A program made the position numbers and the translations under genes. This document shows positions 7,369-14,725 of a stretch of DNA of 64,000 bases, one piece after another (within the stretch, counting starts at the first letter, position 1; the number at the start of each line of letters is the position of its first letter). This stretch comes from Sphingobium sp. CAP-1 (GTDB lineage Bacteria; Pseudomonadota; Alphaproteobacteria; Sphingomonadales; Sphingomonadaceae). The stretch lies in assembly GCF_009720145.1 (NCBI RefSeq), contig NZ_CP046252.1, positions 992,001 through 1,056,000 on the forward strand. Direction: 5' to 3'. The notes under the pieces were generated by a model. That model was not told where the DNA came from and did not search any database. It saw only the letters and a program-made list of their open reading frames with translations.

Positions 7369-8382
7369 ATGACGACCCCCTGCACCCTGACCGCCCGTAA
7401 CGACTGGACCCGCGAGCAGATCGCCGCGCTGTTCGACCTGCCCTTCGGCGACCTGATGTTCGAGGCGCAGTCGATCCATCGCGCGAATTTCCCGCGCAAT
7501 GAGGTGCAACTGTCGACCCTGCTGTCGATCAAGACCGGCGGTTGCCCGGAGGATTGCGGTTATTGCAACCAGTCGGCGTCGGCGGAAAGCGGCCTGAAGG
7601 CCGAAAGGCTGATGAGCGTGCAGGCGGTGATGCAGGCGGCGGCGCAGGCGAAGGACGCGGGATCGTCGCGTTTCTGCATGGGCGCGGCCTGGCGCAACCC
7701 CAAGGATCGCGACATGCCCGCCATTGTCGAGATGGTGAAGGGCGTGCGCCAGATGGGCATGGAAACCTGCATGACGCTGGGGATGCTCAGCGAGGGGCAG
7801 GCCGATATGCTCGCGGAGGCGGGGCTGGATTATTACAACCATAATATCGACACCTCGCCCGAACATTATGAGAAGGTCATCACCACCCGGACCTTCGACG
7901 ATCGGTTGGTGACGCTGGAAAATGTCCGCAATTCGGGCATCAACGTGTGCAGCGGCGGCATCGTCGGCATGGGTGAGGCGCGCGAGGATCGCGTCGGCTT
8001 CCTCCATGCGCTGGCGGTGCTGCCCACCCATCCGCAGAGCGTGCCGATCAACGCGCTGGTGCCGGTCAAGGGCACGGTGCTGGGCAATATGCTGGCCGAC
8101 ACCCCGCTGGCGAAGATCGACGAGATCGAGTTTGTGCGGACCGTGGCGGTGGCGCGGATCGTGATGCCGGAGAGCATGGTGCGGTTGAGCGCGGGCCGTG
8201 AGAGCATGTCGGATAGCTGTCAGGCGCTTTGCTTCATGGCCGGCGCGAACAGCATCTTCACCGGCGACAAGCTGCTGACGACGGCGAACGCCGGCGACAA
8301 TGCCGACGCGGCGCTCTTCGCGAAGCTGGGCGTCGTGCCGATGCAGGCTGAGGTGAAGGTTGAGCTGGAGGCGGCGGAGTGA
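7369..8382 (+). CDS. bioB: Biotin synthase
   Basis: This is a 337-residue radical-SAM enzyme that inserts sulfur into dethiobiotin. The radical-SAM cluster motif is C59-x3-C63-x2-C66 (GGCPEDCGYCNQS). Also present are the family's SSRFCMGAAWRNPKDRDM segment with its second-cluster Cys, and the C-terminal SAGRESMSDSCQALCFMAGANSIF region. Its ATG immediately follows the mutase stop. No other biotin genes (bioA, D, F) are nearby. Its position between the mutase and PCC subunits suggests that cofactor supply is tied to demand: PccA is a biotin protein. This placement is a useful clue to regulation, probably through PccR. Confidence 0.97.
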   Translation: MTTPCTLTARNDWTREQIAALFDLPFGDLMFEAQSIHRANFPRNEVQLSTLLSIKTGGCPEDCGYCNQSASAESGLKAERLMSVQAVMQAAAQAKDAGSSRFCMGAAWRNPKDRDMPAIVEMVKGVRQMGMETCMTLGMLSEGQADMLAEAGLDYYNHNIDTSPEHYEKVITTRTFDDRLVTLENVRNSGINVCSGGIVGMGEAREDRVGFLHALAVLPTHPQSVPINALVPVKGTVLGNMLADTPLAKIDEIEFVRTVAVARIVMPESMVRLSAGRESMSDSCQALCFMAGANSIFTGDKLLTTANAGDNADAALFAKLGVVPMQAEVKVELEAAE

Positions 8383-8396
8383 AATCCGCGCCCACC

Positions 8397-8488
8397 TTCG
8401 TCACCCCGGATTTAATCCGGGGTCCCGCTTCTTCTTCGCCGTCGCGCGGGAATGCAGCGGGATGCCGGATCAAGTCCGGCATGACGAA
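8397..8488. repeat. REP-like palindromic element
   Basis: Outer arms TTCGTCA (8397-8403) and TGACGAA (8482-8488) enclose two small hairpins, CCCCGGATTTAATCCGGGG and GCCGGATCAAGTCCGGC. This is the classic sphingomonad intergenic repeat. It separates bioB from the next gene, so the downstream pair may need its own promoter. Confidence 0.85.
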
Positions 8489-8506
8489 AAAGTTGAGGGC
8501 AGTGAT

Positions 8507-8749
8507 TTGATACGAATTCGGCGGGTTGCGATTTTGTTCGCTCTCGGTTCAGCGATTTATTGGGAAGGGATGGTCGCACTCATCGGCCTTATCAACCCAC
8601 TGGCCGGTCTGGATGTGGCGCCATATTGGCTTGTCGTTCTGATGAATGTTGGACCGGCCTGCATCTACGCCATCGTCACGCTAATTTTTTGCCATTGGCT
8701 CGCGCGTCGGGTCTTGAGGCAGGCACAAGAGAGGTCCGAGCAAGAATGA
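8507..8749 (+). CDS. Small two-helix membrane protein, coupled to pccA
   Basis: This is an 80-residue protein from a TTG start at 8507, chosen because GAGGG lies about nine bases upstream; codons further upstream in the frame are repeat sequence. Two hydrophobic stretches, VAILFALGSAIYW and VLMNVGPACIYAIVTLIFCHW, look like membrane helices, with basic residues at both ends (IRIRR, ARRVLRQ). Its stop overlaps the pccA start (ATGA at 8746-8749), so the two are translationally linked. I do not recognise the family. GC content (about 54%) is lower than that of pccA. Confidence 0.6.
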   Translation: MIRIRRVAILFALGSAIYWEGMVALIGLINPLAGLDVAPYWLVVLMNVGPACIYAIVTLIFCHWLARRVLRQAQERSEQE

Positions 8750-10743
8750 TAAAGAAAATCCTGATCGCGAACCGTGGCGAAATTGCGTGCCGCGTTATGC
8801 GCACGGCGAAGAAGATGGGCATCAAGACCGTCGCGGTCTATTCCGATGCCGATGCGCGCGCGCCGCATGTGCTGATGGCGGACGAGGCCGTCCATATCGG
8901 CCCGTCGCCCGCCGCCCAATCCTACCTGATCGCCGACAAGATCATCGCAGCGTGCAAGGCGACCGGCGCCGACGCGGTCCATCCGGGCTATGGCTTCCTT
9001 TCGGAACGTGAATCCTTCCGCAAGGCGCTCGATGCCGAGGGCATCATCTTCGTCGGTCCCCCGGCCAACGCGATTGCCGCCATGGGCGACAAGATCGAGT
9101 CCAAGAAGCTGGCGATGGAGGCGGGCGTCAATGTCGTCCCCGGCTTCGTCGGCGTGATCGACGATACCGAACATGCCGTCCGCATCTCCAACGAGATCGG
9201 CTATCCGGTGATGATGAAGGCGTCGGCCGGCGGCGGCGGCAAGGGGATGCGCCTCGCCTATAGCGAGCAGGATGTCCGCGAAGGCTTTGAGGCGACCAAG
9301 CGCGAGGGGCTGAACAGCTTCGGCGACGACCGCGTCTTTATCGAGAAGTTCATCGAAAGCCCGCGCCATATCGAAATTCAGGTGCTGGGCGACCAGCATG
9401 GCAATATCGTCTACCTGAACGAACGCGAATGTTCGATCCAGCGCCGCCACCAGAAGGTGGTCGAGGAAGCGCCGTCGCCCTTCGTGTCCCCAGAAATGCG
9501 CAAGAAGATGGGCGAACAGTGCGTCGCCCTGGCCCGCGCGGTCGGCTATTTCAGCGCCGGCACGGTCGAACTGATCGTCAGCGGTGAGGACAAGACCGGC
9601 GACGGCTTCTACTTCCTGGAGATGAACACCCGCCTTCAGGTGGAGCATCCCGTCACCGAGGAAATCACGGGCGTCGACCTGGTCGAACAGATGATCCGCG
9701 TCGCCAATGGCGAGGCGCTCAGCTTCACCCAGGCCGATGTGAAGATCAACGGCTGGTCGATCGAAAATCGCGTCTATGCCGAAGATCCCTATCGCGGCTT
9801 CCTGCCGTCGACCGGTCGCCTGATCCGCTACAACCCGCCCGAAACCGGCGCGGATGAGAGCGGCGCGCTGATCCGCGTGGATGACGGCGTGGAGGAAGGC
9901 GGCGAAGTATCGATCTTCTATGATCCGATGATCGCCAAGCTCATCACCTGGGCGCCCACCCGCCTTGAAGCCATCGACAAGCAGATCGAGGCGCTCGACA
10001 AGTTCGAGATCGAAGGGCCGGGCCATAATATCGATTTCGTGTCGGCGCTGATGCAGCATGAGCGGTTCCGGTCGGGCAACATCACCACCGGCTTCATCGC
10101 GGAGGAATATCCCGAAGGCTTTACCGGCGCGCCGGCTTCGGCCGAACTGCTGGTGCGGCTGTCGGCGATCGGCGCGTTCGCGGCGATGGCGCAGGCGGAT
10201 CGCGCGCGGCGGATCGACGGGCAGTTGGGCAAGCGTCTCGCCCCGCCGACCGGCTGGCAGGTCAAGATCGGTGATGCGATCCACGATGTGGTGATCGACG
10301 GCGATGAGGTGACGGTCGACGGTGAGAGCCTCGACATGGCGCTGGAATATACGCCGGGCGATCGGCTGATCGAGGCGGAGTTTGGCGACGAGGCGCTGGC
10401 GGTGCGGATCGCGCCGGTGCGGTCGGGCTTCGTGCTGACGGCGCATGGCGCGAGCCACAAGCTGCGCATCCTGCCTGCCCATGCCGCGCCCTATGCCGCG
10501 CACATGATCGAAAAGATCCCGCCGGATCTGTCGCGCTTCCTGATCTGCCCGATGCCGGGGCTGCTGGTGGCGCTCAACGTCAAGGCAGGCGACAAGGTCG
10601 AGATCGGCCAGCCGCTCGCCGTGATCGAGGCGATGAAAATGGAGAATATCCTGCGCGCCGGCAAAGCGGGCACGGTCAAGAGCGTGTCGGCGGCGCAGGG
10701 CGAAAGCCTGCCGGTCGACGCGGTGATCCTGGAACTGGAATAA
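8746..10743 (+). CDS. pccA: Propionyl-CoA carboxylase alpha subunit (biotin carboxylase and carrier)
   Basis: This is a 665-residue protein. The N-terminal biotin carboxylase (KKILIANRGEIACRVMRT) is followed by an ATP-grasp domain with the glycine loop MKASAGGGGKGMR and the catalytic segment EMNTRLQVEHPVTEE. A BT/linker domain then leads to the C-terminal biotin carrier with E-A-M-K631-M, where biotin is attached. It carboxylates its biotin with ATP and bicarbonate and passes the group to PccB. The start is the ATG at 8746, overlapping the preceding stop. An in-frame upstream start (8560) reads through another gene and is not credible. Length is typical of PccA rather than MccA, supporting the propionate role. 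Confidence 0.95.
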   Translation: MIKKILIANRGEIACRVMRTAKKMGIKTVAVYSDADARAPHVLMADEAVHIGPSPAAQSYLIADKIIAACKATGADAVHPGYGFLSERESFRKALDAEGIIFVGPPANAIAAMGDKIESKKLAMEAGVNVVPGFVGVIDDTEHAVRISNEIGYPVMMKASAGGGGKGMRLAYSEQDVREGFEATKREGLNSFGDDRVFIEKFIESPRHIEIQVLGDQHGNIVYLNERECSIQRRHQKVVEEAPSPFVSPEMRKKMGEQCVALARAVGYFSAGTVELIVSGEDKTGDGFYFLEMNTRLQVEHPVTEEITGVDLVEQMIRVANGEALSFTQADVKINGWSIENRVYAEDPYRGFLPSTGRLIRYNPPETGADESGALIRVDDGVEEGGEVSIFYDPMIAKLITWAPTRLEAIDKQIEALDKFEIEGPGHNIDFVSALMQHERFRSGNITTGFIAEEYPEGFTGAPASAELLVRLSAIGAFAAMAQADRARRIDGQLGKRLAPPTGWQVKIGDAIHDVVIDGDEVTVDGESLDMALEYTPGDRLIEAEFGDEALAVRIAPVRSGFVLTAHGASHKLRILPAHAAPYAAHMIEKIPPDLSRFLICPMPGLLVALNVKAGDKVEIGQPLAVIEAMKMENILRAGKAGTVKSVSAAQGESLPVDAVILELE

Positions 10744-10750
10744 GCTCCTT

Positions 10751-10769
10751 ATTGCGAAATTTTCGCAAT
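10751..10769. promoter_or_regulatory. Palindrome resembling a PccR half-site pair
   Basis: ATTGCGAAATTTTCGCAAT is a perfect palindrome with 9-base arms and a one-base centre. It starts seven bases after the pccA stop. The arm TTGCGAAA matches the boxes upstream of pccB (TTTGCGAAA) except for one base. It could be an operator for the downstream methyltransferase, or a weak terminator. This is inference only. Confidence 0.4.
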
Positions 10770-10777
10770 AGCCTTGT

Positions 10778-10818
10778 CTTTCCGCATTGCGCCCTCATCT
10801 TCGGGGCAATGCGGAAAG
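10778..10818 (+). promoter_or_regulatory. Leader hairpin before the methyltransferase gene
   Basis: Perfect 13-base arms, CTTTCCGCATTGC (10778-10790) and its complement (10806-10818), enclose a 15-base loop. The ribosome-binding site AGGGA (10821-10825) follows at once. There is no T-run, so a role in mRNA stability or translation is more likely than termination of pccA transcripts. Confidence 0.5.
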
Positions 10819-10831
10819 CGAGGGACCGACG

Positions 10832-11692
10832 ATGATGCAACCGACAGATGTGGCCACAACCATCGATGCCGCCGGCTGGTCCGGCGCCAATGGCGATGTC
10901 TGGGCGCAGGAGTGGCAGCGGACCGACCGCAGCTTTGCCGACCTGTCGGTGCATCTCAATCGGGCCGTTCGGGAGGCGATGGCCAGCGGGCCGATCGCGG
11001 TCGCCGATGTCGGATGCGGCGCGGGCGGGACAGCGCTGGCGGCGGCAAGCGCGAACCCGCAGGCGCAGGTCACGGGGATCGATATCTCCCCGGCGCTGAT
11101 CGCCGTGGCACAGGCGCGGGCCGGCGCGACGCCCAATATCCGGTTTGTGGCGGCGGCGGTGGAAGCGGCTATCGGCGCGGCCGGGCCGTTCGACCTGATT
11201 ATGTCGCGCCATGGCGTGATGTTCTTCGATGATCCGCTGGACGCCTTCACGCATTTGCGCACGGCGACGCGGCCGGGTGGGCGGCTGGTCTTTTCCTGCT
11301 TCCGGGCCGCGGCGGACAATGGCTGGGCGCGCGAGACGATGGCGGCGGTCGGCGAAGCGCTGCCTGCATCGGATGGTTACGCGCCCGGTCCCTTCGCCTT
11401 CGCGGACGAGACGTTCGTGCGCGGCCTGCTGGCGGGGGCCGGATGGGTGGAGGTGAACGCCCGGCCGGTCGATTTTGCCTATCGCGCCGGGGCGGGGGAT
11501 GATCCGGTGGCCGATGCGGTCGGCTTTTTCGGCCGGATCGGGCCGGCGGCGCGGGCGCTCAAGGTAGCGGCGCCGGCGGAACGGGCGGCGATCCTGGAGC
11601 GGGTGCGGGCGTTGTGCGCGGCAAGGATGCGGGACGGGCATGTGGACTTTCCCGCCGCCGCCTGGATATGGTCGGCGCGCAATCCGCATTGA
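10832..11692 (+). CDS. Class I SAM-dependent methyltransferase
   Basis: This is a 286-residue protein. The ATG at 10832 follows AGGGA by six bases. The SAM-binding Rossmann motif is VADVGCGAGGTALA (about residues 56-69), the acidic residue at the end of strand 2 is in TGIDISPAL, and motif II-like FDLIMSRHGVMFFDD follows, all as in class I enzymes. The C-terminus has a helical substrate region. The target is unknown: small-molecule and quinone-type enzymes share these features. It sits just after the propionate module, but separate leader structures suggest an independent unit. The next gene starts ten bases downstream. Confidence 0.85.
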   Translation: MMQPTDVATTIDAAGWSGANGDVWAQEWQRTDRSFADLSVHLNRAVREAMASGPIAVADVGCGAGGTALAAASANPQAQVTGIDISPALIAVAQARAGATPNIRFVAAAVEAAIGAAGPFDLIMSRHGVMFFDDPLDAFTHLRTATRPGGRLVFSCFRAAADNGWARETMAAVGEALPASDGYAPGPFAFADETFVRGLLAGAGWVEVNARPVDFAYRAGAGDDPVADAVGFFGRIGPAARALKVAAPAERAAILERVRALCAARMRDGHVDFPAAAWIWSARNPH

Positions 11693-11702
11693 AGGGCCGC
11701 CC

Positions 11703-12074
11703 ATGCATCTGACCCACGACCCCGCCGCGCCGGCCGCAGCGACGATCGGCTTCGATGATTTCCTGAAGGTGGACATTCGCGTCGGGACGATCGTTTCGGC
11801 GGAGGCTTATCCGCAGGCGCGCAAGCCCGCCTACAAGCTGCTGATCGATTTCGGCCCGGCGATCGGCGTGAAAAAGTCGAGCGCGCAGATTACCGAAAAT
11901 CACGCGCTGGCGGACCTGCCGGGGCGTCAGGTGGCGGCGGTGGTCAATTTCCCGCCGCGCCAGATAGGCACGTTCCTGTCCGAAGTGCTGACGCTGGGCT
12001 TTGCCGACGCGGACGGCGCGGTTACTTTATTTGCACCAGATAAGATGGTGCCAAATGGGTCGAAATTATTTTAG
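11703..12074 (+). CDS. csaA: tRNA-binding protein, CsaA/YgjH type
   Basis: This is a 123-residue OB-fold protein. The start ATG at 11703 lies just after the methyltransferase stop. Characteristic segments are FLKVDIRVGTIVSAEAYPQARKPAYKL, QITENHALADLPGRQVAAVVNFPPRQIG, SEVLTLGF and the C-terminal GSKLF. These match CsaA, the homodimeric EMAP-II-like tRNA-binding protein, which also has export-related chaperone activity in Bacillus. Here only the fold is certain. The last codons are AT-rich and lead into an AT-rich intergenic region. Confidence 0.9.
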   Translation: MHLTHDPAAPAAATIGFDDFLKVDIRVGTIVSAEAYPQARKPAYKLLIDFGPAIGVKKSSAQITENHALADLPGRQVAAVVNFPPRQIGTFLSEVLTLGFADADGAVTLFAPDKMVPNGSKLF

Positions 12075-12169
12075 GAACGACCAAAATCAATCAATTAATT
12101 TGGAAATTATCTTGAGTTGTGTGTCGTGATCGATGACATTCGTGCGCGGGTGCTGACGGGAGATGATAT

Positions 12170-14524
12170 ATGGCGGACTATATGTTCAAGGCCAATTTTA
12201 GCAGCAATGTTCAAAATTGGTTCAATGCCAATGCCTGGATTGGCGGATCTATTCCCAATGATGCGAATGCGGATGTCACCATTCCGACCGCAACCTATAT
12301 CTCAACCGGGGCACCTTTCGTATCATCACTCTATTCAAACGATCAGGTGGAAGTTAATTCAATAGATATAGAAAATAACCATCTATTCTTTTACAATGAT
12401 GTGGAAATTCACGATTTCCTGAATATTTCCGGGGCATCCGACATCATAGTACAGGATAGTATATTTTCAGCTTCTGAAGTAGACAATGGCGGCCACATGA
12501 TGTCCGTGGTCAATTCCGTGATGAATGTCGATGTATACAATAATGAATCCCTGCTTACCGCCGGCGGCGTAACAATTAATGGTTCCACTTTCATCAACAG
12601 TGGGCATCTGGATGTGGGGGCGCTCAACGGCGTCACTATCAATCTGGATGCGGGCGGGTTCACGTCGCTGGTGGACGGCAATCTGGCGGTGGGCAGCTAC
12701 TCGGTGTCGTCGGCCTATGCCCCGGACGGGTCTACTTCTGGCCTGTTCCTGAATGTCGGGGATATCATCACCACCCTGTCTACCGATGTGAGTCTGGTTG
12801 GTGACGATAACGGCACCATCTATAGTTATGACGACGCGACCGAAACTTACCTGGCGCTACAGGATACATTACACGACATTACTGCGGACGGCCATCTCAC
12901 CTTGCAGGGCGCGTATAATTTCGATTCGATGACGGTGGCTGGCGACTTAAGCCTGGCAACCGCGGATACGGTATTTTCGATCAACGACTTTACCATCACC
13001 ACCGCCGGCGCGTTGGAGGGCTTGGGAACGGTCAATGCGGATATCGTCAATAACGGCGTGATCGCTACCCTGGGTAATTTCTATGTTACTCAATCTCTGG
13101 TCATAAACGGATCAATTACTGGCAGCGGTTCGCTGACCATAGGTGATGGACGCACCCTATTACAAATTGGCGCAACCGATCAGAATGTAAACTTTGAAAA
13201 TGCCGCCGGCACGTTGCTGCTCAAGGATGTCTATAATTTCCATGGCACGATCGCGCCTTCGGCCAACCTGCTTCAGAATTGGGGTGGCGATCGGATCATT
13301 CTGGACGGCATCAACTATACTGAGATCAACGACATCAATTATATTGGCAACACGTCCGGCGGAATATTGTCCATGAATATGGCGACCGGAACGATCAGCC
13401 TGAGTTTTTCTGGAAATTTTGACAAGAATAGTTTCTCCATATCCGATGGCCGGACGATATCTACCGACCCTTATTCGGTGAATATCCAGGTTAAGAGCTT
13501 CGTCTGCTTTGTTACTGGCACGCGCATCCGCACCGATCGGGGCGATGTGGCAGTTGAGGCGATGCGTGTCGGCGATGTAGCGATCACCGCATCCGGGCAA
13601 GCGCGGCCGGTGACGTGGATCGGCCAGCGAACATTGCGCGGCATTGATGGCCCGGTTGATGGCGTGGCCTGGCCGGTGCGCGTCGTGGCCGGCACGTTCG
13701 GAGTGAACCGGCCCGATCGCGATCTGTTTCTGTCGCCTGGCCATGCGATATGTGTCGATATGATGGGCGAGATATTCGTGCCCGTTGGCCGGCTGGTCAA
13801 TGGCGGCACGATTGCGTCCGTGCCGGTGGATGAGGTGACGTACTGGCATATCGAACTGGACAGTCACGATGTGTTGTTGTCCAATAATCTTCCGACCGAA
13901 AGCTATCTGGATATGGGCAATCGCACATGGTTTGCGGGTGATGGTGATGCGATGGTGCCGGACGACGCAGATCGCAGCCGCTATGCCCGGCCGTTCGTCG
14001 ATGATGGTGCGATCGTGGAGGCGGTGCGGTTGCGGGTCGCTGCACGGGCGCGGGAGATGGGCTGGACCGACATTTGCGACATGGACCTGCATCTGGTGGT
14101 TGATGGCCGTCGGGTCGATGGCGACAAGGACCACAACTTAGCGCGTTTCATTTTCCCGGCGTCGGCGCGTGAAGTGCGGCTGTTGTCGCATTGTTTTACA
14201 CCGGCTCATATGGTGATGGATGGCGACGCGCGGGCATTGGGAGTTTGCCTGACCGGCATGACCCTGAGCGACGGATTCCATGCCGAGCGAGCGGTTGCGC
14301 TGACCGAGCCGTTGTTTGACGGACAGCATGACCTGGAACAGGATGGTGCGTGGAAATGGCGGTGGACCCGTGGCGACCTGCCGTTCGACCCGGCGATATG
14401 GGATGGTTTTCGATCGCATGTCATTCTGCGTCTCGATCTACTACCGTCGCAGGGGCGTCGCTGGGTGCCGCCGATGATGGTGGGAGCCATGCCGGAGGGC
14501 AGGGTGGTCGCGCTGAGCCGATAA
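12170..14524 (+). CDS. Hint-domain protein with beta-helix-like N-terminal region
   Basis: This is a 784-residue protein. Residues 1-445 are rich in Asn, Ser, Thr, Gly and Asp, with short repeats of the pattern GSGSLTIGDGRTLLQIG and NAAGTLLLKDVYNFHGTI, typical of secreted beta-helical proteins of alphaproteobacteria. At Cys446 a Hint_2 (hedgehog/intein-type) domain begins: CFVTGTRIRTDRGDVAVEAM, then VTWIGQR, LFLSPGHAICVD and DVLLSNNLPTESYLD. A 170-residue tail follows. Such domains can self-cleave before the Cys. No signal peptide is visible, so secretion may be by type I or another route. The N-terminal part is clearly AT-richer than the Hint part, suggesting a chimeric or acquired gene. Confidence 0.85.
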   Translation: MADYMFKANFSSNVQNWFNANAWIGGSIPNDANADVTIPTATYISTGAPFVSSLYSNDQVEVNSIDIENNHLFFYNDVEIHDFLNISGASDIIVQDSIFSASEVDNGGHMMSVVNSVMNVDVYNNESLLTAGGVTINGSTFINSGHLDVGALNGVTINLDAGGFTSLVDGNLAVGSYSVSSAYAPDGSTSGLFLNVGDIITTLSTDVSLVGDDNGTIYSYDDATETYLALQDTLHDITADGHLTLQGAYNFDSMTVAGDLSLATADTVFSINDFTITTAGALEGLGTVNADIVNNGVIATLGNFYVTQSLVINGSITGSGSLTIGDGRTLLQIGATDQNVNFENAAGTLLLKDVYNFHGTIAPSANLLQNWGGDRIILDGINYTEINDINYIGNTSGGILSMNMATGTISLSFSGNFDKNSFSISDGRTISTDPYSVNIQVKSFVCFVTGTRIRTDRGDVAVEAMRVGDVAITASGQARPVTWIGQRTLRGIDGPVDGVAWPVRVVAGTFGVNRPDRDLFLSPGHAICVDMMGEIFVPVGRLVNGGTIASVPVDEVTYWHIELDSHDVLLSNNLPTESYLDMGNRTWFAGDGDAMVPDDADRSRYARPFVDDGAIVEAVRLRVAARAREMGWTDICDMDLHLVVDGRRVDGDKDHNLARFIFPASAREVRLLSHCFTPAHMVMDGDARALGVCLTGMTLSDGFHAERAVALTEPLFDGQHDLEQDGAWKWRWTRGDLPFDPAIWDGFRSHVILRLDLLPSQGRRWVPPMMVGAMPEGRVVALSR

Positions 14525-14661
14525 CCGCTGGAAACGGCTTTCGATATTGCTCCCGCCAATGATGTCGTTCGGCGATAACTGAAACTGTGCTGTTGCGCGG
14601 GACATGACAAGCAGGCGGCGGCAGACCGTCAGGGCGGCATGTATATCATGTTCCGCCTTTG

Positions 14662-14691
14662 TTCGATATGTTGAATGTTCGAAATATCGAA
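14662..14691. promoter_or_regulatory. Inverted repeat upstream of the MFS transporter gene
   Basis: TTCGATAT (14662-14669) and ATATCGAA (14684-14691) form an inverted repeat, with a smaller TTCGAA palindrome inside. It lies in the AT-rich 200-base gap before the transporter gene and looks like a regulator-binding site. No matching regulator gene is adjacent. Confidence 0.4.
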
Positions 14692-14725
14692 AATTGCTGG
14701 ATATATGCGAAGTTGTGGGGGCAGG

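Noticed and set aside
8560..8745. Extended N-terminus for pccA
   Set aside because: The upstream codons are out of frame with, and overlap, a better small membrane-protein ORF. True PccA begins KKILIANRGEIACRV right at 8746.
12117..12365. Separate short ORF before the Hint-domain gene
   Set aside because: It overlaps the start of the Hint gene in another frame, has no ribosome-binding site and no recognisable sequence.
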